From Candidatus Kuenenia stuttgartensis (lineage in GTDB: Bacteria > Planctomycetota > Planctomycetia > Planctomycetales > Planctomycetaceae): a stretch of 33,892 nt of DNA. The DNA is taken from contig CAMDRI010000050.1 in the NCBI GenBank assembly GCA_945906725.1, positions 1-33,892 on the forward strand, written 5' to 3'. The stretch's first letter is position 1, and the number at the start of each line of letters is the position of its first letter. The position numbers were made by a program, and so were the translations under genes. Below the pieces are notes generated by a model. That model was given only the letters and a program-made list of their open reading frames with translations, did not search any database and was not told the origin of the DNA. Shown in pieces: positions 1-8,598 of the stretch.

Positions 1-38
1 CGCTGGCGAGGGGTGTTCCTCGCGACCCCTCGCCAGCG
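1..38. repeat. Perfect 14-bp stem hairpin at window edge
   Basis: Positions 1-14 and 25-38 are perfect inverted repeats around a 10-base loop. There is no T run on either side, so it is not a standard terminator. It resembles one arm of the palindromic elements found elsewhere in this window, but its partner arm, if any, lies outside the window. Confidence 0.6.
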
Positions 39-80
39 CGTCGGGCTAGGAAAGCCGCGCCGGTGAGGGATTCAATAAAC

Positions 81-114
81 AAAAAAACCCTGAGCCTCCA
101 TTGGAGGCTCAGGG
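81..114 (-). terminator. Rho-independent terminator for the lipoprotein gene
   Basis: A 12-bp perfect stem (88-99 with 103-114) with a 3-base loop is flanked at 81-87 by seven A on the plus strand. Read on the minus strand this is a GC-rich hairpin followed by seven T, the classical intrinsic terminator. It lies about 230 bases past the stop of the minus-strand lipoprotein gene. Confidence 0.85.
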
Positions 115-278
115 TGTATTCGCACGGTCAAAAGCGACAACGACACCAAAGCCCCCGCGTCAACGCAGGAGAAGGCTAAGGGCCAGCAGTCGCAAAGAAG
201 ATCGCATGACGATTCCTATCGGAAGGTGGGCGGCAATCTATCCAGCGAGATTCGCCACGGTCAAGCCGCAACCAATTA

Positions 279-335
279 GAACGGACACTAACGTCCGTTC
301 TTCCGAAGGACCGACCGGACGTGGGCGTCCGGTCG
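279..335. other. Two tandem hairpins after the lipoprotein stop
   Basis: Stem 1 pairs 279-286 with 293-300 (8 bp). Stem 2 pairs 312-321 with 326-335 (10 bp, loop TGGG). Both lie just past the stop of the minus-strand lipoprotein gene. Neither has a real T run, so they may slow transcription or protect the 3' end rather than terminate. The rest of the 115-343 gap shows nothing I recognise. Confidence 0.5.
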
Positions 336-343
336 ACTCAGCA

Positions 344-592
344 CTATTGCACGGCTGCGTCGTCCACACCCGCTCGCAACTTCTCGCGTTCGAGCTTGTA
401 CTCTTCGAGGGCCTGGACCTGATTGCTCAGCTTGAATTCGGGGCCGGCCGGGTAGTACTGGACGTCGTCCTTCAGATAGTACGAGGACGGTAGTGTTTGC
501 CCGCCGACGGTGGTTTGGCAGCCGGTCGCGGCCAGCATCAAGGGGCACAGCAACGCGATCGTCACGCTCGCCGAGATTCCGTTCCACCGCAT
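344..592 (-). CDS. Small lipoprotein, 82 aa
   Basis: An N-terminal signal peptide ends in a lipobox, LAATGC (residues 21-26), so the mature protein should be lipidated at Cys26 and membrane anchored. The mature part is only about 57 residues and hydrophilic, with a YYLKDDVQYYPAGPEF segment and a helical, charged end. I do not recognise a family; similar tiny lipoproteins are common in planctomycetes. The ATG start is supported by GAGAGG about 9 bases upstream. It is monocistronic as far as can be seen, with two hairpins and a strong intrinsic terminator downstream. The function is unknown. Confidence 0.75.
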   Translation of the reverse strand: MRWNGISASVTIALLCPLMLAATGCQTTVGGQTLPSSYYLKDDVQYYPAGPEFKLSNQVQALEEYKLEREKLRAGVDDAAVQ

Positions 593-747
593 GATTCGAG
601 CCTCTCACCAAGTCCATTTGGTCCGATACACACCTTTCGTTATCGGCCGCTACGACCGGAATCTTTGGAAAAGTTTGCCAAGATTCGCAGGGGGACATGC
701 TGCGAGGCGGCAGAATTCGCCGAAGTCTGTGGCGGGTTGGCGCGTTT

Positions 748-808
748 GAGAGTCTGAGTGTGGTCAGACTGCCGATCACCGGCACTCTCACACTCTCTGA
801 CTCTCCAT
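748..808. repeat. Imperfect inverted repeat, GAGAGTCTGAGTGTG arms
   Basis: The left arm (748-762) pairs with a bulged copy at about 790-806 (CACACTCTCTGACTCTC). It sits between the stop of the large membrane protein gene and the lipoprotein gene, and could be a processed 3' end of the former. There is no T run. I see nothing else in the 593-820 gap. Confidence 0.4.
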
Positions 809-820
809 TTCATCGACGAG

Positions 821-3800
821 TTAGCGATCGTCAGAGACCGCCGATTGATCGTTCGGTGATACTTCAGAGGTCAGGCTCTCCGCCGCCTCTTTCGTCCGCT
901 GGTTCTTGACGTAGTGCTGCAAGACTTGGCCGCGATAAGTGCGTAGCGGGCGGACGAGGCGGCGTTCGAGGAGTTGCTTGCGAGCGGTCCACTCGGCGGC
1001 GGGCATGATCCCCTCGGCTGCCAGTGAGTCGAGCGTTGTGAACGAGGCTTCGGCGGCAGCGATGCTCCGCTCGATGTCGTTGAGCGCGACTCGTGAGGAG
1101 GTCGGCCGGAACTCACCGCGAGCATTCCAGCGGGCCATCATCACTTGCAGTAGTGCATTGAGGTGATCGAATCGCTCGGTCTTGTCGGCAAACGCGGCCG
1201 TGGTCGAGTTTGCGAATTGCAGCGCGTCGGCGACGTTGCGAATCGAACGGTCGGCCGGTGTTGAGAAGTAGATCGCGGCGAGTCGGTGACGCAACTCGGT
1301 GGTGGGATCACGATCGGAGCAGCGGGACGACAGTTCGACGACCTCTTGATGCAGGAACGGTGTGACGAGCGGATCGAACGGGGACTCGAAGTGGCGCAGT
1401 CGTTCGAGATCCGCTTCGGTCAGTTGTGGTTTCTTCGCCAGTTCACCGATCGTGCGAAAGTACCGCAGCCGACGATCGTCATCGGGGTGCAGGCCGGACT
1501 CGGTCTTCGCATGGCTGACTTGCTGAATCATCGCCCGCGTGGAGCCAGTCATGTGGTCTTTGACTTGTTTACGATAGGCCCAGAATTCGTCCTGATGTCG
1601 GCGGATGATGGCTCGAGAGAGTTCCCATTCGCTCAACCGAGCCGCGATGTCGGCGTTCTGCGCCTCGTCGCCGCCCCAGGCCAGCAGGAAGCGACTGTGT
1701 TTGGCCAGCTCGGCCTGGACTTGTTGCTGCTTGTTCTCCCAACGCATGACTTCGGTCGGCAGATGGAATGGCCACGTCGAACGGGACGCGACATTCACGA
1801 TGCCGCCCGGTTGACTCACGAGTTGTTCGATCGCCTCGGCATTGAGCATCGACAATCGCAACGGAGCACACCAATCCCAACCGGCCGATGCCAGTAACTT
1901 CCGCACGTGCGGACGTTGCCAGCGTGCGACGAATCCTTCGCGAGCGAACCCGCGTTCGCTTTGTGTGCCCAGAAACAACAATTCGCCCGGTGCGATTTCG
2001 ACCGCCGCGACCTCGCGAAATGACGCCGACATCGTCGCTGCCAAACCACGAATCGAGCTGGGACCGAGGTCGATGTGCTGAAGTCGGATCGCGAACAAGC
2101 CATCCTCGTTGAGACATCGAGCGGCCGATCGTAACGACTCAACCGTGAATGCATTGGCGGCCTGCGGCAACGAAGGTTGATCGGTCGAGGCGACGATGAC
2201 ATCAAATTTTTCATTGATCGTACGAATCGCCAGAGCCGGATCGCAGACGCGCGTTTCCAGCCGATCATCGCTCATCGATGCGGCGTTGTCTCCGTGTGAC
2301 GTCAGAGATCGGCACATTGCAGTGACGCCGCGATCTGCCTCGATGCAGACGATTCGTTGCACGGGAAACGCCGTTGTCGCGGCAAGCGGTTCACCGGCTC
2401 GCAGACCGAGCAGCAGGATACTTTGCGGCCGCTCATGAGTCACCAGCGGCAGCACAATCGGCAGCATGTCCGGCAAGTAACGCGGTGCGAGGTTCGCGTT
2501 CGTGGCCAGCGTCCCTTTTGGGATTCCGTTTTCACGCAGCAAGAATCGCGAGCCGGAAAACGTCCAGGCGGTCAGCGTTCCGCGATCTCCTTCCACGACG
2601 ATCGCCGCGCGACCTTCGTCCAAAACCGAAAGCTGTTCCCAGGGTGTCGTCCCTCGCGAAGCGATGAAGACTCCCGAATCGAACAACACCTTCGCCGCCA
2701 ATGTAGGCTGATAGCGCACCCAAGCCGGTGCGGACAGACTGACGAGTGCTAGCGCCGCGACAAAGCAGTATCGGAGCGTAGGTTGGGCACTCTTGCCCGA
2801 CCCCGGACGGGCAAGAGTGCCCATCCTACGAAGCGCATCCGCCACCGCGAGCAGCAACATGGTCGTCGCGATGAAGGAAGAGTTCCAGACGCCAATCGAC
2901 GGCAATAGCCACATTGCCAACGTCGCGGAACTAATCCCGGTTGCGACTCCCACGACGGAGCCGCGTCGGCCAATCAAGGCTCCACAGTTCAGAGCGATTG
3001 GCCCTAGTACGATCGCAGTCATTGTCAGTCGCAATGACTGCAACAACCAGACTTGCGAGATCGTCGAGTTCTCCCACAACGCCAGGCGAATTCCGAGCGG
3101 GAACGCGGCCAGGCACAGCCATGTCCAGCACGACAGTCCCAACCCACTGGCAATCAAACTGCGCTGCCGGCTGTCATCGGACAGCCATCGACCAATCGCG
3201 ATTCCCGCAATGAGCACTGACAATTCCAACGTCATCAACGCGAACGAATCAGGCATGAGTTGCCGACAGAGTCGCTGGCCAATCACCCACAGAATTCCCG
3301 CCGAGATCAATGCGACGACGTGGGGCACGTTTCCAACGTGCCCATTCAAAATTACGGTTGGCGAAGAAAGCACGTTGGAAACGTGCCTCACGTTGCGAGA
3401 CCAACTGACGATCGCGGTTAAGAAGACAATCAATCCGCAAATGGAGGAAACCAATCCACAGCCATGCGGGCTGATGAATGTCGCCAAGCCCACTCCACCG
3501 ACGACGGCTGACGCCGCAAATGAGATTCCGAATGACGTCTCTCGTCCCGACGAACTCAGTCCCAGGGCACAGAGCAGCGGAACTCCCAACGCCGCGAGAG
3601 CGACCAACGTCAAACAGACACATTGCCAAACTGCGGAGGTGGAGAAATCCAATCCCGAGGCCTCGATCAGCCTCCACGCGATTCCGATGAGGCTCGGCAA
3701 CACGACCAGCCATGCTGAGAGCGCGAATAGTCGGGTGGCCTGAGGCAATAATCCGAATCGCCACCGAGTCGGCATCACGGCATTCGCGAAGACGGCCAAG

Positions 3801-3934
3801 AGCAACGTCACTGACAAAGCCGTTTGAGCGGGCAGCGACGTACCCGCATTGAGCCAAAATTGGCAAACGGCGCTGACCAGCGCGAGTCCGCTCACGCCAC
3901 CAATGATTCCATTCCACCAACGCGAATTCTGCAT
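821..3934 (-). CDS. Multi-spanning membrane protein with spermidine-synthase-like domain
   Basis: 1037 aa. Residues about 8-405 are mostly hydrophobic helices (ten or more spans). Residues about 504-620 look like a degenerate Rossmann methyltransferase/spermidine synthase fold: SILLLGLRAG stands where the family has a glycine-rich GGGDG loop, CIEADRGV follows, and VASTDQP stands where aminopropyltransferases have DSxDP. The catalytic Asp therefore seems lost and polyamine synthesis is unlikely. The C-terminal 400 residues are helical and soluble. The start chosen is the second of two ATGs, because AAGGA sits 6-7 bases before it; the longer open frame upstream is only a translated repeat. Two palindromic elements are in frame inside the gene (residues about 181-206 and 369-388), both in loops between membrane spans. 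Transport or membrane-signal roles are possible, but the function is unknown. Confidence 0.8.
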   Translation of the reverse strand: MQNSRWWNGIIGGVSGLALVSAVCQFWLNAGTSLPAQTALSVTLLLAVFANAVMPTRWRFGLLPQATRLFALSAWLVVLPSLIGIAWRLIEASGLDFSTSAVWQCVCLTLVALAALGVPLLCALGLSSSGRETSFGISFAASAVVGGVGLATFISPHGCGLVSSICGLIVFLTAIVSWSRNVRHVSNVLSSPTVILNGHVGNVPHVVALISAGILWVIGQRLCRQLMPDSFALMTLELSVLIAGIAIGRWLSDDSRQRSLIASGLGLSCWTWLCLAAFPLGIRLALWENSTISQVWLLQSLRLTMTAIVLGPIALNCGALIGRRGSVVGVATGISSATLAMWLLPSIGVWNSSFIATTMLLLAVADALRRMGTLARPGSGKSAQPTLRYCFVAALALVSLSAPAWVRYQPTLAAKVLFDSGVFIASRGTTPWEQLSVLDEGRAAIVVEGDRGTLTAWTFSGSRFLLRENGIPKGTLATNANLAPRYLPDMLPIVLPLVTHERPQSILLLGLRAGEPLAATTAFPVQRIVCIEADRGVTAMCRSLTSHGDNAASMSDDRLETRVCDPALAIRTINEKFDVIVASTDQPSLPQAANAFTVESLRSAARCLNEDGLFAIRLQHIDLGPSSIRGLAATMSASFREVAAVEIAPGELLFLGTQSERGFAREGFVARWQRPHVRKLLASAGWDWCAPLRLSMLNAEAIEQLVSQPGGIVNVASRSTWPFHLPTEVMRWENKQQQVQAELAKHSRFLLAWGGDEAQNADIAARLSEWELSRAIIRRHQDEFWAYRKQVKDHMTGSTRAMIQQVSHAKTESGLHPDDDRRLRYFRTIGELAKKPQLTEADLERLRHFESPFDPLVTPFLHQEVVELSSRCSDRDPTTELRHRLAAIYFSTPADRSIRNVADALQFANSTTAAFADKTERFDHLNALLQVMMARWNARGEFRPTSSRVALNDIERSIAAAEASFTTLDSLAAEGIMPAAEWTARKQLLERRLVRPLRTYRGQVLQHYVKNQRTKEAAESLTSEVSPNDQSAVSDDR
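2778..2829. repeat. Palindromic element type A, in frame inside a gene
   Basis: The arms GTAGGTTGGGCACTCTTGCC and GGCAAGAGTGCCCATCCTAC are near-perfect inverted copies, and each arm carries its own hairpin (GGGCA/TGCCC). This is the short form with almost no spacer. Counting the flanking C and G (2777-2830), it is 54 bases, or 18 codons. It encodes [10 protein letters not shown] and the following residues of the membrane protein on the minus strand. Confidence 0.85.
3320..3391. repeat. Palindromic element type B, in frame inside a gene
   Basis: The arms GTGGGGCACGTTTCCAACGT and CACGTTGGAAACGTGCCTCAC are inverted copies separated by about 27 bases. Each arm folds on itself (GCACGTT/AACGTGC). 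The span is 72 bases. On the minus strand it encodes NVRHVSNVL and, after a short spacer, GHVGNVPHV in a loop of the membrane protein. Confidence 0.85.
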
Positions 3935-3951
3935 GGGCATCCTTGCCGTTC

Positions 3952-4025
3952 GTAGGATGGTCCCGCCTTTGGCGGATTGCCCATCCTCCCGCTTCATTTG
4001 GGGCGGGCAAGAGTGCCCATCCTCC
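3952..4025. repeat. Palindromic element type A, rearranged copy
   Basis: The right half (4000-4025) is a standard type A arm. The left half starts GTAGGATGG but then carries a different core (CCGCC TTT GGCGG) before CCCATCC. It lies between the divergent membrane protein and xylA genes and gives false N-terminal extensions to both open frames. The rest of the 3935-4183 gap shows no clear promoter. Confidence 0.7.
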
Positions 4026-4183
4026 ACTGTGACAGGGGCTTGTACCGCATCTCCAAATCAACCGACAAGCCGATTCTTGGCGAACGGATCGACGCCCGTT
4101 ACTCTGCCGAACCGCTCGGCGGTCGGTCGCGACTGTTGGGCGGAAAAGCTTCGAAGTTCCATCACACCTCAGCAGAGCATCGC

Positions 4184-5506
4184 ATGGCCGCCAGCAGTTA
4201 TTTCCCGAAGGTTCCCGCCAAGATCCCATTCGACCCGAAGGCCAAAAAGGGAGCCTTGGCGTTCAAGCATTACCAGGCGGACAAGGTCGTCGAAGGCCGG
4301 TCGATGCGCAACTGGCTGCGGTTCGCTGTCTGCTACTGGCACACGTTCCGAGGGACCGGGTCGGACCCGTTCGGCCCCGGCACGATGCAGCGCCCGTGGG
4401 ATGACGGCAGTGACTCATTGAACAACGCCTTGAAGCGAGTCGATGTCGCGTTCGAGTTCATCTCGAAGCTCGGCGCGCCGTACTACTGCTTCCACGACCG
4501 CGACGTCGCCCCGGAAGGAGCGAACCTCGCCAAGAGCAACAAGAACCTCGACGCGGTCGCCGAGAAGCTCAAAGAATCGCAAGCCAAGACCGGCATCAAG
4601 CTGCTCTGGGGCACGGCCAACTTGTTCTCGAACCCGCGCTTCATGCACGGAGCGGCGACAAGTTGCAACGCGGACGTCTTCGCCTACGCAGCGGCTCAGG
4701 TGAAGAAAGCGATTGAAGTCACGAACGACCTCGGCGGCGAGAACTACGTCTTCTGGGGTGGCCGCGAAGGCTACATGAACCTGTTCAACACCGACATGAA
4801 ACGGGAACTGGATCATCTCGCCAAGTTCATGCACATGGCTCACGATCACGCCCAGAAGATCGGCTTCAAAGGACAATTCCTGTTCGAGCCGAAACCGAAG
4901 GAACCGACCAAGCATCAATACGACTATGACGCCGCCGCCTGTCTGAATTTCATCCGCGCGAACGACCTCGAAGGGATCGTGAAGCTGAACATCGAGACGA
5001 ACCACGCGACGCTCGCCGGCCACACGATGATGCACGAATTGGAGTACGCCTCGATTCAAGGAGCACTCGGCAGCATCGACGCGAACACTGGCGACTTGTT
5101 GCTAGGCTGGGACACCGACCAATTCCCGACCGACATCTACCTCACAACGCAGTGCATGTTGGTCATCATGAAGCAGGGGGGCCTCGCGCCCGGCGGCGTC
5201 AACTTCGACGCCAAGGTCCGCCGCGAATCATTCGAGCCGCTCGATCTGTTTTACGCTCACGTCGGCGGCATGGATGCGTTCGCTCGCGGCCTGAAGATCG
5301 CAGCCGCGATTCGCAAGGAGGGCCTTTTGTCCGACCTCGTCAAGCAGCGTTACAGCAGCTACGACGCCGGCATCGGTAAGCAAATCGAAGAAGGCAAAGT
5401 CGGCTTCGTTGAGCTGGAAAAATACATGCTCGGCAAAGGCAACCCGGACTCGAACGACTCCGGCCGACAAGAAATGATCGAGAACATCATCAACGAGTAT
5501 CTGTAA
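4184..5506 (+). CDS. xylA: Xylose isomerase
   Basis: Catalyses cytosolic D-xylose to D-xylulose isomerisation (also glucose/fructose) using two divalent metal ions. At 440 aa it matches the larger, class II xylose isomerases. Key motifs are in order: CFHDRD with catalytic His104 and Asp107, [54 protein letters not shown] with metal ligands, and [17 protein letters not shown]. The ATG at 4184 is chosen because the protein starts there in this family; the upstream open frame is repeat sequence. No strong SD is visible. No xylulokinase or xylose transporter is nearby, so it is not in a classic xylose operon; the next genes are histidine biosynthesis. Confidence 0.97.
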   Translation: MAASSYFPKVPAKIPFDPKAKKGALAFKHYQADKVVEGRSMRNWLRFAVCYWHTFRGTGSDPFGPGTMQRPWDDGSDSLNNALKRVDVAFEFISKLGAPYYCFHDRDVAPEGANLAKSNKNLDAVAEKLKESQAKTGIKLLWGTANLFSNPRFMHGAATSCNADVFAYAAAQVKKAIEVTNDLGGENYVFWGGREGYMNLFNTDMKRELDHLAKFMHMAHDHAQKIGFKGQFLFEPKPKEPTKHQYDYDAAACLNFIRANDLEGIVKLNIETNHATLAGHTMMHELEYASIQGALGSIDANTGDLLLGWDTDQFPTDIYLTTQCMLVIMKQGGLAPGGVNFDAKVRRESFEPLDLFYAHVGGMDAFARGLKIAAAIRKEGLLSDLVKQRYSSYDAGIGKQIEEGKVGFVELEKYMLGKGNPDSNDSGRQEMIENIINEYL

Positions 5507-5604
5507 CTTTGGAGTGCTCCGGCCCGACGGAGCTTTCTAATTGTCCCACTCAGAAAATCACGATGAAATTTGGGAAAGCTTTGTCAGGCCAAAGCACTCC
5601 AGAG
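5507..5604. repeat. Palindromic element type E (GGAGTGCT core)
   Basis: The left arm begins CTTTGGAGTGCTCCGGCC directly after the xylA stop. The right arm ends GGCCAAAGCACTCCAGAG, with further paired blocks GAC/GTC and AGCTTTC/GAAAGCT between. It fills the whole xylA-hisI gap, and its right end merges with the AGAGGA ribosome binding site of hisI. Confidence 0.75.
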
Positions 5605-5614
5605 GAATACCTCC

Positions 5615-5995
5615 GTGTCCGGTCCTGATTTTTCCAAAGCTGAACTCATTCCGGTCATCGCGCAAGACATCGCGACGGGCGACGTGTTGATGCTGGCCTA
5701 CATGAACCAGGCGGCGTACCAAGAGACGCTGCAAACCGGCCGCGTCTGCTATTGGAGCCGCAGTCGTCAGAAGCTCTGGCGTAAAGGGGAAGAGAGCGGC
5801 AACGTCCAAGAGCTGAAAGAAATCTACTACGACTGCGACGCCGACACGCTGCTGGTGAAGGTGAACCAAATCGGCAGTGCGGCCTGCCACGAAGGTTACA
5901 AAAGCTGCTTCTTCCGCCGCATCGACCCCGCCACCGGAAGTGTCACGGTCATTGGCGACCGAGTCTTCGATCCGAAGGCGGTCTACAAAAAATAG
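5615..5995 (+). CDS. hisI: Phosphoribosyl-AMP cyclohydrolase
   Basis: Third step of histidine synthesis: opens the purine ring of phosphoribosyl-AMP; a cytosolic zinc/magnesium enzyme. 126 aa, the monofunctional length without a HisE domain. Visible signatures are [34 protein letters not shown], the metal-binding [13 protein letters not shown] and the two-Cys [12 protein letters not shown]. The start chosen is GTG at 5615, with AGAGGA 8 bases upstream; an upstream in-frame extension lies in repeat DNA. It is followed by hisG 85 bases later, so the two likely form a pathway pair, although a palindromic element sits between them. Confidence 0.95.
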   Translation: MSGPDFSKAELIPVIAQDIATGDVLMLAYMNQAAYQETLQTGRVCYWSRSRQKLWRKGEESGNVQELKEIYYDCDADTLLVKVNQIGSAACHEGYKSCFFRRIDPATGSVTVIGDRVFDPKAVYKK

Positions 5996-5996
5996 T

Positions 5997-6075
5997 CGTG
6001 GGGCACGTTTTCAACGTGCCTTTCCAGCGATGCAATTCCCAAAGAGAGGCGGGCAGGTTGAAAACCTGCCCCACG
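5997..6075. repeat. Palindromic element type B
   Basis: The arms CGTGGGGCACGTTTTCAACG and GTTGAAAACCTGCCCCACG enclose a spacer of about 30 bases. The element starts one base after the hisI stop and ends five bases before the hisG ATG. Translated, it gives GQVENLP/RLKTCPT-type peptides, which I remember at the ends of many planctomycete gene models. Confidence 0.85.
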
Positions 6076-6080
6076 AACTC

Positions 6081-6959
6081 ATGCCAGACAACATTCTCAA
6101 GCTTGGTATCCCCGCCGGCAGCCTGCAAGAGGCGACCGCTGCGCTGTTTCAGCGAGCGGGGTACAACATCAAGTTTCAATCGCGGAGCTACTACCCGACG
6201 ATCGACGATCCCGAAATCGAGTGCATGTTGATTCGCGCTCAGGAAATGGCGCGGTACGTCGAAGAGGGTGTCCTTGACGCGGGCATCACTGGGTTTGACT
6301 GGATTCAGGAGACGAATGCCGACGTCACCGAAATCTGCGAACTGATGTTTTCCAAAGTCAGTCGCAACCCGGTGCGCTGGGTGCTGTGCGTCCCGAATGA
6401 CTCGCCGGTGAAGACAGTCAAAGACCTGCAAGGCAAACGGATCGCGACGGAAGTGGTCGGCCTGACGACTCGGTATCTCGCGAAGCATGGCGTGACGGCG
6501 AAGGTGGAATTCAGTTGGGGCGCGACCGAGGTCAAACCACCGAAGCTGGCCGACGCGATTGTCGAAGTCACCGAGACCGGTAGCTCACTGAGGGCCAACA
6601 ACTTGCGAATCGTCGAAGAGCTTTTGCAAAGTACGACACGATTCATCGCTAACAAAGCGGCCGCTGCCGACCCGTGGAAGAGAAACAAGATCGACAATAT
6701 CGCGCTGATGCTCGCCGGCTGCCTGAACGCCGAGGGGAAAGTCGGCCTGATGATGAACGTCCGCCGAGCCGATCTCGAAAAAGTGCTCAAGCAACTCCCG
6801 GCGCTGCAAATGCCGACGGTCTCGTCGCTGTCCGATCCCGATTGGGTGGACGTCAACACAATCGTCGATGAGTCGCTAGTCCGTACGATCATCCCGGCTC
6901 TCAAGTCGGCTGGTGCTCGTGGAATCGTCGAATACGGCATTAACAAAATCATCGACTGA
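6081..6959 (+). CDS. hisG: ATP phosphoribosyltransferase, long form
   Basis: First and committed step of histidine synthesis: joins ATP and PRPP to give phosphoribosyl-ATP. At 292 aa it is the long, HisZ-independent form. The catalytic part starts [14 protein letters not shown] and carries [10 protein letters not shown] and the PRPP-binding [15 protein letters not shown]. The C-terminal ACT-like HisG_C domain (from about [16 protein letters not shown] to [10 protein letters not shown]) is the site of histidine feedback in the family. The ATG at 6081 follows the palindromic element by five bases, so no good SD is visible; translation may depend on coupling with hisI. A longer in-frame reading through the element is considered spurious. 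Confidence 0.95.
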   Translation: MPDNILKLGIPAGSLQEATAALFQRAGYNIKFQSRSYYPTIDDPEIECMLIRAQEMARYVEEGVLDAGITGFDWIQETNADVTEICELMFSKVSRNPVRWVLCVPNDSPVKTVKDLQGKRIATEVVGLTTRYLAKHGVTAKVEFSWGATEVKPPKLADAIVEVTETGSSLRANNLRIVEELLQSTTRFIANKAAAADPWKRNKIDNIALMLAGCLNAEGKVGLMMNVRRADLEKVLKQLPALQMPTVSSLSDPDWVDVNTIVDESLVRTIIPALKSAGARGIVEYGINKIID

Positions 6960-6963
6960 GTTC

Positions 6964-7025
6964 GTAGGATGGGCACTCTTGACCGTCCTGTTTTTGAAGG
7001 CGACGAGCAAGAGTGCCCGTCCTAC
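6964..7025. repeat. Palindromic element type A
   Basis: The left arm GTAGGATGGGCACTCTTGAC and right arm CAAGAGTGCCCGTCCTAC enclose TGTTTTTGAAGGCGACGAG, whose TGT.TTTGAA start is shared with the spacer of the copy at 18926. It fills the gap between hisG and the next gene and ends two bases before that gene's ATG. Confidence 0.85.
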
Positions 7026-7027
7026 AC

Positions 7028-7636
7028 ATGAGCGTCACCGTCCTAAAACTTGGTGGCAGCCTGCTCGATCTCGGCGACCTGCCGGATCGGTTGCGGCCGG
7101 TACTCAAGATGCTTGGCGGCGACCAACCGCTGCTTGTGTGCGGCGGAAGTGACGCAGCCGATGTCGTGCGGCGCTGGCATGAGACACACGCGCTCGATGA
7201 AGAGCAGTCTCATTGGCTGGCGATGGAATCCATCCGGCTGAATCAACGGCTGCTGCTGACACTGATTCCGGACTTGAGACTGGTCTCGAACCGCGCCGCC
7301 GCCGAGTCGGCATGGTCGCGAGGCCGAATCCCGCTGCTCGACCTGATGGCTTTCGTCAGCATCGAGGAATCACACGCCGAACGAGGCACGTCACTGCCTC
7401 ACACTTGGGACGTCACCAGTGATTCGCTCGCGGCTTGGGTCGCGATCCGCTGGCCTGCAAGTCGGTTTGTGTTACTGAAGTCGGCCGAGTTACCGCCGCT
7501 TAAAAATCTTACACAGTTGGCGAACTCCCAATTGATTGATCGACACTTCCCACAACTCGCATCCGCCTTGCCACCGACATTTTGGTGTGCCGTTCGGGAA
7601 GATGATTCGTTCGAGCTCCAACCCCTCAGAGAGTGA
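7028..7636 (+). CDS. Amino-acid-kinase-fold protein, MfnE-like
   Basis: 202 aa. The N-terminus VTVLKLGGSLLDL is the phosphate-binding start of the amino acid kinase fold; LLVCGGSDAADVVR and WDVTSDSLAAWVA follow. The last motif and the short length resemble the kinases linked to methanofuran/tetrahydromethanopterin-dependent C1 metabolism (MfnE type), which many planctomycetes carry. That assignment is from memory of the family, and the exact substrate is unproved. The ATG at 7028 abuts a type A element and has no SD; an in-frame GTG at 7013 inside the element is the alternative. The gene ends 16 bases from the convergent DUF1028 gene. No other C1 gene is in the window. Confidence 0.75.
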   Translation: MSVTVLKLGGSLLDLGDLPDRLRPVLKMLGGDQPLLVCGGSDAADVVRRWHETHALDEEQSHWLAMESIRLNQRLLLTLIPDLRLVSNRAAAESAWSRGRIPLLDLMAFVSIEESHAERGTSLPHTWDVTSDSLAAWVAIRWPASRFVLLKSAELPPLKNLTQLANSQLIDRHFPQLASALPPTFWCAVREDDSFELQPLRE

Positions 7637-7652
7637 AGAACCGCGGGACGGC

Positions 7653-8435
7653 TCAGGGGTTCTTCGGAATGGAGAGTTTCGGGCGATCGGGGCAGGGGTG
7701 TTGGAACGGAAGTTTGGCTCCGCGCCACGATCCTTTGGCGTCGTGCTTGAGTTCGGCGTAGCTCTTCGCGAGTTCGACAACCGCATCGTCGCTCTTGTCG
7801 ACGTCCAGCGCAAGCCAATGTCCTTCGACGCCGGTCTTCGCGACGTGAATGCCAGAGGCGAGTCGTCCGCGATGATCACCTCCTGCGCAGTCCCCCGCGA
7901 TAAGCGCGGCCATCAAGCGATCGGCGAGACTGCCGGCCGTCTCTTCGTAGGCTTTCGACATCGCGATGACAACTTCGCGACCTGTGAGCGTGTTGCCCTG
8001 GCAGCAGTAGAAGCGACCGGTCATCGCTCCCCAGTAGCGACTCGCTTCGGGGGCTTGTGTCGGATTGTGAACCGCGGTTTGGCCCTGCATGTCGATGATC
8101 GCCAACTGACGGAGTTCGGGAGACTTGTCATCTTTGAGCAACTCTGCGATCACCGCCTCCGGCCGCTTGCCCGCTTGCAGCAGGTCGAGCGCCGGATCGC
8201 CCCACTTCGGGACGTGATGATGCTGAGTGCAAAACGCACCGACGTCGGCTCGAACATACGGCACCACCTTGCCCACCCCCGGATACTTGCTGGCGACCGC
8301 CGCTCCGCAGACATGATTCTCCGGATCAACCGCAACAATCGAGAACGTCGCCGTGATCTCCGGCGGAGCAGCATCCAACGATTGGCAGAGCCAAGACGCC
8401 AACGCAGCAAAGGTCAACAGCCAGAGTCGATTCAT
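7653..8435 (-). CDS. DUF1028 family secreted protein
   Basis: 260 aa with a clear signal peptide (MNRLWLLTFAALASWLCQSL, cleavage near LDA-AP). The mature part begins with TATFSIVAVDPENHVCGAAV followed by VGKVVPYVRADVGAF, the N-terminal signature of DUF1028, a family related to Ntn-hydrolases whose substrate is not known. A C-terminal SGIHVAKTGVEGHWLALDVD segment fits the same family. The start is well supported: AGGAGA lies 7 bases before the ATG at 8435. It is last in a minus-strand run after the alpha-2-macroglobulin gene, 163 bases apart. An exported peptidase/amidase-like role is inferred only from the fold. Confidence 0.85.
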   Translation of the reverse strand: MNRLWLLTFAALASWLCQSLDAAPPEITATFSIVAVDPENHVCGAAVASKYPGVGKVVPYVRADVGAFCTQHHHVPKWGDPALDLLQAGKRPEAVIAELLKDDKSPELRQLAIIDMQGQTAVHNPTQAPEASRYWGAMTGRFYCCQGNTLTGREVVIAMSKAYEETAGSLADRLMAALIAGDCAGGDHRGRLASGIHVAKTGVEGHWLALDVDKSDDAVVELAKSYAELKHDAKGSWRGAKLPFQHPCPDRPKLSIPKNP

Positions 8436-8598
8436 CGTGGGTCTCCTGAGTTGCTGCGCGAAAGGTGTTTCGCACAAGATCATCAACGCAAAAGACGGTG
8501 TTGGTCAACGCTGCCGAAAAAACGCTGGAGACTGATGCCATGCTGCAATAAAAATGGATGCGAGTGACGACTAGTTATTACGGCTGCGATTTTCGTAA

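Noticed and set aside
2793..3743. Plus-strand open frame of 316 codons opposite the membrane protein
   Set aside because: It is the antisense of hydrophobic-span codons and passes through two palindromes; no SD, no family.
821..3934. Calling the membrane protein a spermidine synthase (speE)
   Set aside because: The glycine-rich loop and the catalytic Asp motif are both changed, so only the fold can be claimed.
3977..4183. N-terminal extension of xylose isomerase
   Set aside because: It is a translated type A repeat arm; family members start at the ATG at 4184. The similar extensions of hisG, the epimerase, the lipase, parB and the HEAT/TPR protein were removed for the same reason.
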